Assembly (NCBI GenBank): GCA_035610835.1
Contig: CM069446.1
Coordinates: forward strand, 49,639,625-49,703,624
DNA length: 64,000 bases
DNA from: Ophiura sarsii
Lineage: Eukaryota > Echinodermata > Ophiuroidea > Amphilepidida > Ophiuridae
Reading direction: 5' to 3'
Shown here: in pieces, positions 44,439 to 56,303 of the stretch
How positions within the stretch are numbered: the stretch's first letter is position 1
Layout of the letters: each line of letters opens with the position of its first letter
Position numbers and translations under genes: made by a program
Notes under the pieces: generated by a model
The model's database searches: none
What the model was told of the DNA's origin: nothing
What the model saw: only the letters and a program-made list of their open reading frames with translations

Positions 44439-44714
44439 TAACTTGAAGTGCATATGGCGTAAAATGTATGGCTCTATATATATGTCATGTATGTTTTACC
44501 ATGCTGATGCTGTATTCAGCTCGATAAAATCCTACTCTGGGGATTTCTGTGTTAGAAACGCCCGATGTCTTATCAATCTCTATACTGCATTATTTTAATT
44601 GATTTTAAAGCCTGACCAAGGCTTTCAATAACCATGCAATTGCAATCTGCAAAATTTATAACACAATGTACCGGTAGCTGATTACATTTCAAAATGGCCT
44701 TTATTATACATGTA

Positions 44715-44750
44715 AAGTTTAAATGCATTGTTTTCTGAATTCCCTCCCAG
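44715..44750 (+). promoter_or_regulatory. Splice acceptor of ZNF4 finger exon
   Basis: GCATTGTTTTCTGAATTCCCTCCCAG|AGATC, conserved with ZNF2 and ZNF3. A GCACCATGG just inside the exon looks like a good initiation context but opens a frame of only two codons (ATG GCA TGA). Confidence 0.65.
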
Positions 44751-44771
44751 AGATCTTTTCGGCACCATGGC

Positions 44772-46196
44772 ATGATGGTAGACCGTATTGGAATGACACT
44801 GAAGCCGTTTGCCTGCAAATATCACAATCATAGAACCTTCAGTAGCTTTGACAGATATAAGATACATCAACGGCGTCATGGACGGCAGACACATAGATAT
44901 TGGTTGGAAGGTTTATCCACCAGGTGGCGTTATTATAGAACTTACACTCCGTTATATGAAAATATTGGACGAATTGATATGAAAGAGAACCCATACCAAT
45001 GCTCATACTGTGACAAGAGGTGTTCTTCTCGAAGTAAAAAAGTCGGCCATGAAAGGATTCATACCAAAGAGAAACCATACCAATGTTCATACTGTGATAA
45101 GAGTTTCTCACAATTAGGTAACAAGACCATTCATGAAAGGATTCATACCAAAGAGAAACCATACCATTGTTCATACTGTAACAAGAGTTTCTCACAATCA
45201 AGTCACAAGACCACTCATGAAAGGATTCATACCAAAGAGATACCATACCAATGTTCATACTGTGACAAGAGGTTTTCTTCTCCAAGTAACAGAGTCGGCC
45301 ATGAAAGGATTCATACCAAAGAGAAACCATACCAATGTTCATACTGTGTGAAGAGTTTCTCTCAATCGGGTGATAAGGCAAGTCATGAAAGGATTCATGC
45401 CAAAGAGAAACCATACCAATGTTCGTACTGTGACAAGAGTTTTGCTTCTCCAAGTAACAGAGTCGGCCATGAAAGGATTCATACCAAAGAGAAACCATAC
45501 CAATGTTCATACTGTGATAAGAGTTTCTCACAATTAGGTAACAAGACCATTCATGAAAGGATTCATACCAACGAAAAACCATTCCAATGTTCATACTGTG
45601 ACAAGAGTTTTTCTCAATCGAGTGAAAAGAACAATCATGAAAGAATTCATACCAAAGAGAAACCATACCAATGTTCGTACTGTGACAAGAGGTTTTCTAC
45701 TTCAGGTAACAGAATCTACCATGAAAGGATTCATACCAACGAGAAACCATACCAATGTCCATACTGTGATAAGAGTTTTTCTCATGCAAGTCATAAGACT
45801 AGACATGAAAGGATTCATACCAAAAAGAAACCATACCAATGTTCATACTGTGATAAGAGTTTTTCTCATGCAAGTCATAAGACTAGACATGAAAGGATTC
45901 ATACCAAAGAGAAACCATACCAATGTTCATACTGTGATAAGAGTTTTTCTCATGCAAGTCAAAAGACTAAACATGAAAGGATTCATACCAACGAGAAACC
46001 ATACCAATGTTCACACTGTGTGAAGAGTTTCTCGCAATTAGGTCACAAGACCATTCATGAAAGGATTCATACCAACGAGAAACCATACCAATGTTCGTAC
46101 TGTGACAAGAGGTTTTCTACTTCAGGTAACAGAATCGACCATGAAAGGATTCATACCAAAGATTTTGGCCCAAGTTTAGAGCAGACTACCCAATGA
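44772..46196 (+). CDS. ZNF4: C2H2 zinc-finger protein, 14 fingers, intact ORF
   Basis: The best-preserved member of the family; presumed DNA-binding and nuclear. It starts at the first in-frame ATG after the acceptor (MMVDRIGM). Residues about 12-40 form the atypical FACKYHNHR...KIHQRRH motif, then 14 fingers. Finger 1 has Cys in place of the core Phe (DKRCSS). Fingers 10-12 (DKSFSHASHK type) are near-identical tandem copies. Linkers are TKEKP, TNEKP, TKEIP, AKEKP and TKKKP. The tail TKDFGPSLEQTTQ is encoded by a dispersed repeat also present at 54286-54330, so the stop was acquired from it rather than inherited. An upstream exon is expected but not proven. No KRAB, BTB or SCAN domain is seen. 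Confidence 0.85.
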   Translation: MMVDRIGMTLKPFACKYHNHRTFSSFDRYKIHQRRHGRQTHRYWLEGLSTRWRYYRTYTPLYENIGRIDMKENPYQCSYCDKRCSSRSKKVGHERIHTKEKPYQCSYCDKSFSQLGNKTIHERIHTKEKPYHCSYCNKSFSQSSHKTTHERIHTKEIPYQCSYCDKRFSSPSNRVGHERIHTKEKPYQCSYCVKSFSQSGDKASHERIHAKEKPYQCSYCDKSFASPSNRVGHERIHTKEKPYQCSYCDKSFSQLGNKTIHERIHTNEKPFQCSYCDKSFSQSSEKNNHERIHTKEKPYQCSYCDKRFSTSGNRIYHERIHTNEKPYQCPYCDKSFSHASHKTRHERIHTKKKPYQCSYCDKSFSHASHKTRHERIHTKEKPYQCSYCDKSFSHASQKTKHERIHTNEKPYQCSHCVKSFSQLGHKTIHERIHTNEKPYQCSYCDKRFSTSGNRIDHERIHTKDFGPSLEQTTQ

Positions 46197-46854
46197 TCTG
46201 ATGATTATGATTAGGAAGTAGTAGGCTAGACCCCAAAATAGGGTCCATTGGTACCAAAATTAGGGAGTAAGCCTAATATTGATTTTTGGATAGGTCTTTA
46301 CCCCTAGAATATGAAAATATGTGATAGCAAATTCAACCATGTAGCTAAATGGGTGTTATCACCTCATTTTCAAAATGGCCGCCAAAATGCATGTTTTTCT
46401 ATTAAAAACACCATGTTTCATATTCTTGTAGGAATTTGTAACAAAAAGCATTGCGTTTTGAGATGTTTAAGACTTTATCAACTCTCTTCAAGTATAAAAT
46501 ACATCATCTGAACTTTAATCTAAGAAAGATAGAATCCAATATGGCGCCCAATTTTACAAAATGGCTGCCATCATAGCAACAACTTCATGCACAAAATATG
46601 CACGGAAATAACTGGCATTCAGTAGTTATGGGGGATATTTTTATTGCATTAGATCATTCTGTAAAAATGTTTAGGGTTTTAAACAGTTGAATATATAGCC
46701 ACAATGTTACTTGAAGAGCGACTGATCGACCCTCAGTGGAGGTGTAGAGAGATGCGAGTCTTTGAGTCTTCGCCTATACTGATTATTTGGATGTACATGG
46801 TGGATACTTAATAGTCGGGTAGCCTATATACAGAGGGTTAGTGTGCACCCCACA

Positions 46855-47480
46855 ATGTGATGTATGTGTGAGACCACTAAAAACTCATATCTAGTTAACA
46901 TACTTAAAAACCAAAATGGCCACCAAATTAATGGTCAAAAGTGGTAAAAATTCCATAAAATAGCATAATATCAACCGAAATGTATGATAAAAATGTAGTT
47001 TTAACGATGGGATGTATGTGTTAGACCACTAGTAACTCATATCCAGTATTTTTGCTCTGTTAACATAGTTCAAAATCCAAAATGGTTGCCAAAATGGTTC
47101 CCGAAGTGGCTGCAAAAATTGTCAAATTCCATAAAATGGGATAATATCAACCTAAATGTATGATGAAAATATAGTTTAAATGATGGGATGTATGTATTAG
47201 ACCAATAGTAACTCCTATATAGTAGTATTTAAGATTTGTTAACATACTTAGAAATCCAAAATGGCCCCCAAAATGGGTCCCAAATTGACTGAACAAATTG
47301 TTGGAATTCCATAAAATGGGATAATATCAACCAAAATGTATGATGAAAGTATAGTTTTAACATTGGGTGTATGTATTAGACCACTAGTAACTCATATCCA
47401 GTATATTTGCATTGTAATAACATACTTTTCAACCAAGATGGCCACCAAAATGGCTGCTGTAAATGTAAAAATAGTCTACA
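46855..47480. repeat. Four tandem repeats of about 150-180 bp
   Basis: Units start at about 46857, 47010, 47186 and 47366 with GATGTATGTRTTAGACCA and contain CCAAAATGGCxxCCAAAATGG and CCATAAAATGGGATAATATC. Reverse copies lie at 49610-49830. Confidence 0.75.
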
Positions 47481-47919
47481 TGAGTGTATGATAATCCAAA
47501 TTAGATATTGTAAGAGTGTATATTAGACATCAAATTCACCAAATAGTATATTAATAATATTATTCTAAACTACTATTCACCAAAAAGTATTATTCTAAAC
47601 TGCTAAGCTATTGCTTTTAGAAAAAAGGCACCTCTGACAATTTTGATTCAGTATTACTTTCCAAAATGGCTGCCAGAATGGATAAATTGATGTTAAATGA
47701 CCTAAAACAACATTGGTTTGAATTGTAAACAACCATACTATGTAATACCAATACCCAAAATCTGATGGGACAGCATTCACTATCTATGATAAAGCCTATA
47801 GGGCCATGCGTTATGAACTCGCCACCCTTAGCGTTACATCACAAATATTATGAATTTTTACACCAATTGAGTTTCAATTTAGAATCTCTCCACAATTATC
47901 AACCCTAAACTAGCAAAAG

Positions 47920-49366
47920 ATGTGATTTGGATAATATCATTCTGGACTTCTGCAATGATGCCTTGCTGAACGGGAAAAAGCCAGACCAATGGTCTATTCT
48001 CAACATAATACCAATACCAAAATCAGGTGATCTCAGCTTGGGAGGCAACTACCGTGGAATAAGTCTGAGCTCAATTGTTGCCAAGCTATACAACAAGATG
48101 ATTCTCAACAGAATCAGACCTGAGCTTGACATCCACCTGAGAGCTATCAAAATGGCTTTCGAGTTGGACGCACCACAGTTGGCCACATTCTTGCCCTTCG
48201 AAGAATTATTGAGGGAATTAGATCAAACAACCTGCCAGCCATCATAACCTTTATCGACTTCAAGAAGGCGTTTGACACAATACACAGGGGACGAATGCTG
48301 CAAATTCTGAAGGCCTATGGTATACCTGAGCAACTTATGCGATTGCAGAAATATACAAGGACACCAAGGCAAAGGTTATATCACCTGATGGGGAAACTGA
48401 AGAATTTGAAATACTGGCTGGAGTACTACAAGGTGACACCCTGGCCTGGCTCCATATCTCTTTGTCATTGTTCTCGACTACGCCCTAAGAGAGGCCATAG
48501 ATGGCAAAGAAGAAGAGCTAGGATTCCGCTTAACAAAAAGAAGCAGCAGACGAATAGGACCAACCACAGTTACTGACCTTGACTTTGCTGACGACATTGC
48601 ACTGTTGTCAGAAGAAGTGTCTCAAGCGCAATCACTACTTAACAGAGTGGAGACTTCGGTGGGTAAAGTTGGGCTCAAAATGAATGCTGCAAAGACAAAG
48701 TACATGTCCTTCAACCAGAAACAAGTACCTGTCATCACCACAAGCGAAAGAATGCGCCTTGACAAAGTGGAGGACTTCAAGTACCTTGGAGCCCGGATGA
48801 ACAGTACTGAAAAGGACATTAAAATACGCAAAGCAGCTGCATGGAGAGCTTGTGGCAAACTCAGTCAGTTATGGAAGGCCAAAGCACTATCCAGAAAGCT
48901 CAAAGAAAGACTGTTCATAGCTACTGTAGAATCAGTCCTCCTCTATGGATGTGAGTCTTGGACAGTCATCCCAAAGCTTAGTAAACAGCTGGACGGATGT
49001 TGTACACTAGAATGCTTAGAACTGTGTTCAACATCAACTGGAGACAGCATGTGACAAATAAAGACCTGTACGCGGATATGCCCAAAGTCTCGGATAAGAT
49101 CAGGGAGCGTAGATCTAGATTTGCAGGACACTGCTTCAGAGGGTCCAATGAGCTGGTCTCCAAAGTCATACATTGGATACCTAAACATGGAGTGAGAAAG
49201 CGTGGTAGACCAGCCCTAACCTACATCGACATACTGAAGCGTGACACAGGATTGCAGGTAGAAGAAATCAAGACAGCTATGTTGGAAAGGAAGATTTGGA
49301 GAAGCATCGTGGTTCGGGAATATCACCCGCCATAAGTCAAGTCAAGTAAGTAAGTCAAGTCAAGTC
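47920..49366 (+). mobile_element. 5'-truncated non-LTR retrotransposon (LINE)
   Basis: A perfect 13-bp target duplication AAACTAGCAAAAG flanks it (47907-47919 and 49367-49379). The 3' end is a run of AAGTC/AAGT simple repeats directly after the last stop codon, with almost no 3' UTR, as in RTE-like LINEs. The endonuclease domain is missing through 5' truncation. The clade is inferred only from the tail and the general look of the C-terminus. Confidence 0.9.
47927..49335 (+). pseudogene. Reverse transcriptase remnant with several frameshifts
   Basis: Would copy LINE RNA at the nick in the target. Motifs appear in order across frames: KPDQWSILNIIPIPKSGD and NYRGISLSS (47960-48080); FIDFKKAFDTIHR (48248-48292, new frame); AGVLQGDTLA (48418-48447); DFADDIALL, the catalytic ADD motif (48583-48606); KTKYMSFN and KYLGARM. 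The C-terminal part has LLYGCESWT, then after another shift RMLRTVFNINW, RRSRFAGHCFR and GRPALTYID. There are at least three or four frameshifts (near 48240, 48340, 48450 and 48990), so it is dead. Confidence 0.9.
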
Positions 49367-50390
49367 AAACTAGCAAAAGTATACATTTTTGGAAAGCTGA
49401 AGACACAAGCAATCTAAATATACACATTTCAACTCATTATACAGGGTGACCTTGAAATTATACAGGGTGGAAAAAATAAATTCCGGATAAAAAGTGGGTT
49501 ACTTAATGCATTGCTTATTACTAACTTACAGTAATAAACTGAAGGTAAACAATGATTATATGGTTAGAGGATAGATTTTGAACTATGTTAACAAAGCAAA
49601 AATACTAATTTGAGTTTCTAGTGGTCTAACACATACATCCTATTGTTAAAACTATACTCTGATCATACATGTTGGTTTATAAATAATGCCAATATATGGA
49701 ATTTTACCAATTTTGTCGGCCATCTTGGATTTAGGTGTGTTATCAAAGCAAAAATTCTGGATATGAGTGTCTAATACATACATCCCACTATTAAAACTAT
49801 ACTTTCACCATACAATTTAATTGCTATATGTCATTTTATGAGATTTGAACAGCTATGGCGGCCATTTTGGACGCCATCTTGTATAGCCCCTTAGCATTAT
49901 GAAAATATTTTTGGTAACATCCTGATTATGTCTTAGGATCATGATAGGAAGTAAAAAAGTTGGTCTGGGGGAGTCCTGGGGGAGGGTGCACACTAAACCT
50001 CTGTATATACCCGACTATAATGTTTTGTTAAATTTTGTATGTAAAGTGGCGGCTATTTTGGACGCCATCTTGGATTTATAGTTCTCATGAATATCTAATG
50101 ACATTAAGAAAGTTGTAAAATCATTTCTTACCCCTAAAACCAGGTAAGATACCTAGATTTAGGGTATAGGGTAATAACGGTGAAAAAACACTACATTGAC
50201 CATTGATATTTTGAGAAATTTGGCGGCCATTTTGAAAATTGGTGATAACACACATTTAGCTACATCGTTGAATTTGCTATCACATATTTTCTTATTCTAG
50301 AGGTAAAAACCTTGTCAAAAATCATTATTATCCTAACTCCCTCAATTTGGAACCGGTTGACTCCCCTAGCTGATAGCCTATAGAGCCTAT

Positions 50391-51196
50391 TATGCACTTA
50401 TCAATTGCATCCCTGGCCCCGGTGGATAGCAGGGATTAGGGCCGGGACGTACGTTCCGGTACAGTCGTGTACGGTTCCCGCGGGACGGGGCACCATTTTG
50501 TGTACGTCCCGTACAGTACCGCCCCCCACCATGGCCGGGGCAAAGTGTACAGTCCCGGCCACCCTTACGCGAATTTATTAACCGTACTCACTCACTGTAT
50601 AAATGTATTGCTGTACAATGTACATGTGCTATGCACTTTACTCCGTCAGGTATCAAATGTTGTTTACGGTAATAAAGATCGCCACCCTTACCTAGGACTA
50701 CCCAATGATTATGATTAGGAAGTAGAGCCTATTATGCACTTATCAATTGCATCCCTGGCCCTGGTGGATAGCGGGGATTAGGGCCGGGACACTGGCACCA
50801 TTTTGTGTACGTCCCCGCTACAGTCCTGGCCCCTCATGGTATGGCCGGGGCAAAGTGTACAGTCCCGGCCACCCTTACCTGAGAACTAAAAGTGTCGCTT
50901 ACTCGCTTAATTTCTTTCTGCAACATAACGGGATGCATTTAATGTGTTCCATATGTAATTATTAGGCTTTTCAGTCAAGCGCGTCGCATCTCTAGCTTGT
51001 TTATAGCGACGCCCGGGGTGTACATTTGTGTACCCTTAGCGTACATCCCCGCTACACGCCTCGGCTAGCGGGGGCACAGTTTGTACGTCCCCGTACACTC
51101 CCCCGCATAGCCGGGCACCGGTTTTTGTACACTCGTGTACAGTCCCCGCCATGCCCCGGGTCCCCGGGGGTGGGGCTTGCAATTGATAAGTGCATT
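50391..51196. mobile_element. GC-rich TIR repeat
   Basis: TATGCACTTATCAATTGCAT at 50391 is mirrored by TGCAATTGATAAGTGCAT near 51196. The interior has repeated GTACGTCCCCG, GGGGCAAAGTGTACAG and CCCGGCCACCCTTAC segments, and a second left terminus at 50731. A partial copy is at 59022-59190. Higher GC than its surroundings; the ORFs are repeat-derived. Confidence 0.6.
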
Positions 51197-51234
51197 ACTT
51201 TATACATATATAGCTAGTCCGCCGTCCCTTTCCT

Positions 51235-52320
51235 TAACCGTCACTGAGTAAAGTTAGGCAAAACAACCAATTGAATTAGTGTTAAGTCAAGTTAGGCAAA
51301 ATAAACATATTGTTCATATTTAGGCTGAAATTCAACAGAGACAGAAAATCTGCATTTGGTCTGGTGTCCCCAATTGAGGGCGACATGAAAATAACCAAAT
51401 TGTCTGAAATTATCAGACGACGCTGGACATAGGCGTATTCACGAGTATTCAGGTTAAAATATGCGAACGAGGTTACCTGATCAAGTGAATGGGACGACCG
51501 CTTAACAACGGTTTAAATTCAAAAAATAGCATTTACAATTGGGATGATTAGCCATCCCGAACGGTTTTGGATTGGAACTTATTTTCTTCTAACCTATGAT
51601 GAATTTTATGGGGTCATATAATCAAAATCCATTGTTACATTGAAACCAACGGAAATTCAAAATTAACGGCCGTTCGTAGCCACCGTCGTCTGAAAATTAT
51701 GTCTCTTTAGAATGTGGTTATTTTGCCTAACCGAACTAAAAATCTGTTTCGATTTGCTTTTCGTTAGCAAAACAACCAACATCTTATTTCTTTATATAGT
51801 AAAGTTAAGCAAAACAACCAAATAAGACCTGTCAATCACACAATGAGAGTTAAAGGAGGTGTTCTGATCACTTTTTTTTTACTATGATGACTCTTGATTC
51901 CACATTCAAATTGAAGTTGCACAATTCCTTTGTTTTCTATTGATTTTTGGCATTTTTATTGGACCATCTTCTAATACACACTGGCGACTTAACGTTCATT
52001 TTGTGATAACATGTCTCAAATGTTAACAAATCGAGGCAGAATTTCTCTATTTTTAGTAAAGTTAGGCAAAACAACAACATTTTATCAAATCGAGGCAGAA
52101 TTTCTTTATTTGATAGTAACGATGGGAAACAACCAAAAGTTGAGGCAGAACTTCATTATTGTTAGTAAAGTTAGGCAAAATAACCACATTTGATCAGATC
52201 GATGCAGACATTTTTCTTTTTAGTCAAATTAGGCAAAATAACCACATTTTATCCAAACGAGGCATAATTTCTTTATTTTAGTCAAGTTAAGCAAAATAAC
52301 ATTCTCTTATTGTAGGTGGA
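51235..52320. repeat. Degenerate AAAGTTAGGCAAAACAACCA repeats
   Basis: AAGTTAGGCAAAAyAACCA recurs at about 51250, 51285, 51795, 52057, 52167, 52227 and 52285. In the last 300 bases it forms tandem units of about 60 bases with TCGAGGCAGAATTTC. Between 51330 and 51780 nothing else is recognised. Confidence 0.6.
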
Positions 52321-52811
52321 TGTTCCGATCATTTAAGTCTTTTTGCCCATTAACATATTTTGATCAGAAGAAACACATATTTTTCTAATTATTTTTGTAA
52401 AATGTTTACGGCATCTTCACGCTTCACTCGTAATGTTTGTTTGTTTGTTGTTTATTTGGCAAATTGACAAAGCAATACAAAAAAATTACAAAGCAATCAA
52501 TACACAAAGAGCAAATATATAATAAGTACACACACAAAATAGACAACCAAATGCCATGTATAACGTGCTTATGCAATAAATTAGAGGGCGCTAGAAAAGG
52601 GAGAGAGTAAGTGATGATTAGAGCAATGTTTTCTTTCCATTGTCATGATTGTGATTGTTTTAAATTTCAGATTAAAAAAGAAAATCCACATATGTTTTCC
52701 GTGTTATGTTGTGAAATATTTCACTGGAGATAAGGCATTTTAAAGAGGTACTGTATCAACACTTTTGGGACACCCTATACAGTGTGCAATGCAGTCACAA
52801 AGCATGGGCAT
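52321..52811. repeat. Intergenic, includes repeat shared with position 236
   Basis: Bases 52580-52775 repeat the 3' part of the window's first repeat. The rest is AT-rich without a recognised feature. Confidence 0.5.
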
Positions 52812-52819
52812 GCATAAAC

Positions 52820-52879
52820 CAGGGAGGTGTTACATGTATACTATAGGAGGGGTGGTCAGAAAATGTAATACACCTCCCT
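52820..52879. mobile_element. 60-bp hAT-like mini-insertion
   Basis: Ends CAGGGAGGTGT and its inverse ACACCTCCCT, flanked by GCATAAAC and GCATAAAG (7 of 8). Same family as the 26-bp insertion at 23561. Confidence 0.7.
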
Positions 52880-52946
52880 GCATAAAGAGTTCACACATTT
52901 ATTTTGGTGAACTCACTGTATCATCACTGTTCTGTCAAAACCTATT

Positions 52947-53477
52947 GGGCCATATTCTCGTACTAAACACGGTTTTAGCTTAAACCGTGTTTAACAAAAC
53001 GTGTGTCTTACTTAAACGTGAGTTTATCCTTTCAACGATTTTGTTTAACAAAACATGATTTCAAACTCTGCAAATAAATCTCGTTCCCAGTGTGGTCATG
53101 CGTTGATTGCATACAGGTATTTAATTCATTATGGGAATTTATGGCCCTAATGGGTTTACAATAGATATCGACCGAATGCCTTAAATACCCATAACCAGTA
53201 CATTTAAAGACTACACGATCCGCTCGTCAGCTTGCAACGTGCACGGCCTTGGTTAAGTGATCATTCAAGGCATTATGTTGGTGCGCAAGTTTAGTTAAAC
53301 AACCATAACTACCCCATACCCATGTTTGAAGTTCGACACATTTCTGCGAGTTAGACGTTTGTTTATAAGTATTAAAACAATGTACGAGAATCGCATTTAG
53401 TTAAATGCTGTCTAAAGTCAAAGTTAGATGTGTGTTTAGCTTAAAACCGTGTTAAACTACGTACGAGAATACGGACC
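52947..53477. mobile_element. TCTCGTAC-family TIR element, 531 bp
   Basis: GGGCCATATTCTCGTAC and, inverted, GGTCCGTATTCTCGTAC are the ends, flanked by ATT (52944-52946 and 53478-53480). The interior is full of AAACACG/CGTGTTT short inverted motifs. Related, interrupted copies are at 9940-11550 and 16910-17400, and a fragment at 28925-29030. GGGCC ends and a 3-bp duplication point to PIF/Harbinger, though ATT is not the usual TWA. Confidence 0.65.
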
Positions 53478-53519
53478 ATTATGTTTTTCCGCCCCTTCAA
53501 CACGTATTAAGTAAAACAA

Positions 53520-54255
53520 TGTTTATACATTGGAAGTGTTGCTTCATGCATGTTCAGAGGCAGTGAAATATGGTTGCGTTGTTAAGTGACAACATGATTT
53601 CAACATCTTTTCAACTACATTATGTGCTTTGTTGAAGTAACGTTGAATATTGACGTTGTTGAATGGACTTGTAAAAATCATGTTTCCAAAAATCAGTCTG
53701 AAGCTAATTTGCATATTTTACTTGGCCTTATATTAGCCGAGTAAATTTTGCAAATCGCTCATTAGCATAATTGCAATATGGTACAAAAATTAGTACTGGT
53801 GCTCGTTTGTACCATTTCAATTATGCTAGTGAGCTAATTTGCACCTTTTATTCATTTAAACCTATTATTTTATTTGAATTAAGTCGATGCATTAATTTAA
53901 CACAATAGAATGTATAGTGATATACACTTGTATATGCATATTTCTTCCCCCCCCCCCCCCCCCCTCACCATCCCCTGGTTGCCAAGCGATACAAATGCTT
54001 CACAAAGTATATTTTTAGGAAGAAATCAACACATTTTCTGTATTTCAACGTTGATTCAATGTTGAATTCTGGTTAAATAGTTGAAATTTGGTTGGTATAA
54101 ATAAACCAAATTTCAACTACGTGACCAAAATTCAACGTTGAAATATGATGTTGAAATCTATGGTTGGTACAAACTTTCAAATCCAACTGTTAATTCAACG
54201 ATATTTCAATGTTGATACAACATTGTTTTCTGTCATTTTGCCCGCTGGGAGAGCT
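53520..54255. repeat. TTGAA/TTCAA-rich repeat with CCCGCTGGGA end
   Basis: Many copies of TTCAACGTTGA, GTTGAAATTTGG and their inverses, ending TGTCATTTTGCCCGCTGGGA. This is a widespread style of animal MITE. A C run is at 53947-53964. The left end is not defined. Confidence 0.55.
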
Positions 54256-54285
54256 CTAACAATGTGTTGATAGATGTGTTTTTGG

Positions 54286-54335
54286 CCCATGTTTAGAGCA
54301 GACTACCCAATGAATAGGAAGTAGTGCCTATCACT
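54286..54335. repeat. Copy of the repeat encoding the ZNF4 tail
   Basis: GGCCCATGTTTAGAGCAGAC and TACCCAATGA, then AGGAAGTAG, match 46166-46230. Part of it is also at 50696-50730. Confidence 0.75.
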
Positions 54336-55871
54336 TTATACATCGTCGCTGTTCTGACATACCAGCACATGTGCCATTTTGGGCAAAATGAGTTGCATTT
54401 TATGATCTTCAAATGAAACTCTTTATTCTTCCAAAAAATTGAGACAAAAAGGTAATTAATTAATGAGATGCCGCACTAATTAGTGTGATATGCCAGGGTT
54501 TTCGACGACATGTATGTGCTGAAGGGCCAGGTCGAGCTATGCGATGTTGACAACAAAAAAAAGTGTTAAATCCTGATTTACAAATATTTATCAGACATCT
54601 TTTATTTTATTACAAATTGAGATGGATCATGTCCAGTTAAAGGGGCTGACAGCGAGTAAGGGTGAAAAAAACTTAAAATCACCATCAGTTACTGTATATT
54701 GTATTCACAATAAAAATAGATAAAAAAGATTTAAAAGGAATAAATACACCCATATTCGTTTGCATCGTGGATATTTCATTTCTATTTTGTCGCTTAAACA
54801 GTCTTTTCTTCAGCGCATGATCATGACACACACAAAATACGTACAAAATTGCAAAAGTCTGATTTTTGATGACTTTTTTACATTTCCTGAATTAGCAAAT
54901 CACTGCTAGTCGTTTTAATCAATAAAATGAAGGATACAAATGTACCTCTTTTTGTTAAAACACACTCAAATTTGATTCACCATACTTGAACGAACAATTT
55001 GCCTGATCAGCCGTGCAGGCCTGTAACTGGTCAAAAATGCCTGGACCTTTTACCACCAGGGGGAGCGAGTTTGGCAAAATTTGACATTTTTACCAACATT
55101 TTGACCTTTTCAACAACAAAATAAACATAACAACGCCCATTCTTTGTCTCAAAACATCAAATACAAATTGTCAAAGTTATAGGTAATTAAAGTTTCTGTT
55201 TTGTTAACATATCAATGGAGTAAATCAAAATTAAATACCTCAAATTGTAGTTAAACTCTTTATTTTCGTTCATAATTAATATACAAGATGTATCAAAGAT
55301 CAGAAATAAAATTTGTTCTGAATTTGACTTATGTTGACATTATTTGTCTATTGCCGCATTCCGACTCATTTACTCATGTTGGGTCACATAATAGGAATGG
55401 AAGTGGCTTCAAAATTGTCAAATTTTAAAAATCTGAAACATAAAACACACTCTCAATCACACTTAAAATAAATACTTATAATGAACAACATAATAATAAT
55501 TATTGTAATAGTAGAATAAGGCGAAATTTCTTTTGAAAACAAATCGCCTTGACGTCATTTTAACAATTAGATTTCACCCTCACGAACAAAAAACGGAATA
55601 AACAACATGATTATCTTTCCGCTTAATGACGATTTTAGGAAAGTATATCTATTTCAACATATTATACATATGAACTATAACAAACATATACCTATTTCTT
55701 ACTATACTACAATCAACAGAATACTCCTTCGTAAGTATTATATATTCCACACACATGATTTTTGAATACCATGATCGTAATTATAAATTATCAAACAAAA
55801 GCATCTTAAAACTTTAACATATCTTACACTCTTTACTTTTATTGTCAAAATGGAGCAAACAATAAAAGTAT
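54336..55871. other. Intergenic, nothing recognised
   Basis: AT-rich sequence. No ORF, RNA or repeat unit stands out. Confidence 0.4.
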
Positions 55872-55873
55872 CT

Positions 55874-56303
55874 ATAGACGTTATTCTTAATTTGCGCATT
55901 TACGTCAACAGACAGAGTGAAATCTAACTGAGCATGCTCTGAGCCATAGTGCGCCGATAAACGATAATAATCTCATTCTTTTACTGCAAAATAATGAACT
56001 CTGAACTTCTACATTTTCTTAGATAGTGTTGGTTACCAGCAAACATTTCAATTCAAACTAGTGGAAATAGACAGTTTGTACCTTCAAGTTGATTTCATGA
56101 ATGTTATAAGGTCAAATATTGAACAGCTCAGAAGTATGAAGAATTTTATGAGTGCAAAGTTTACCCCCATTGAAAAACTACAGCACTCTCGTCTCAGCTA
56201 AATCGCTAGCCTCGTTTTCGGAATACTAATTGCACTGAGCATGCTCAGTTGGATAACACGGCTGCCTTTTGACGTAAATGCGGCAATCAAGAATAACGTC
56301 TGA
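55874..56303. mobile_element. Foldback element, about 430 bp
   Basis: AGACGTTATTCTTAATTTGC and the segments GCATTTACGTCAA and CTGAGCATGCTC are mirrored at 56230-56303. A target duplication could not be identified. Confidence 0.6.

Larger units (their letters stand above)
41404..44509. other. 3.1-kb insertion-rich stretch in ZNF4 intron
   Basis: ZNF2 and ZNF3 read straight through GCTGTATTCAGCTC here. In ZNF4 the phrase occurs at 41389 and again at 44510, with this stretch between. It holds a GCCACCC-type repeat (41405-41460), a repeat shared with position 1 (41835-41955), three TIR elements listed separately, a G run (43082-43101) and the repeat shared with 29910-30370. No gene is seen. Confidence 0.6.
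46222..50387. mobile_element. Long-TIR foldback element interrupted by a LINE
   Basis: Sequence from TAGGCTA at 46222 onward is mirrored to about 50387. The best match (about 88% by eye) is 46285-46385 against 50210-50325 (GTGATAGCAAATTCAAC, TCAAAATGGCCGCCAAA). Inside, ATGGGATGTATGTRTTAGACC repeats run in opposite directions on the two sides. No target duplication was fixed. The true element is about 2.7 kb after removing the LINE. Confidence 0.65.
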
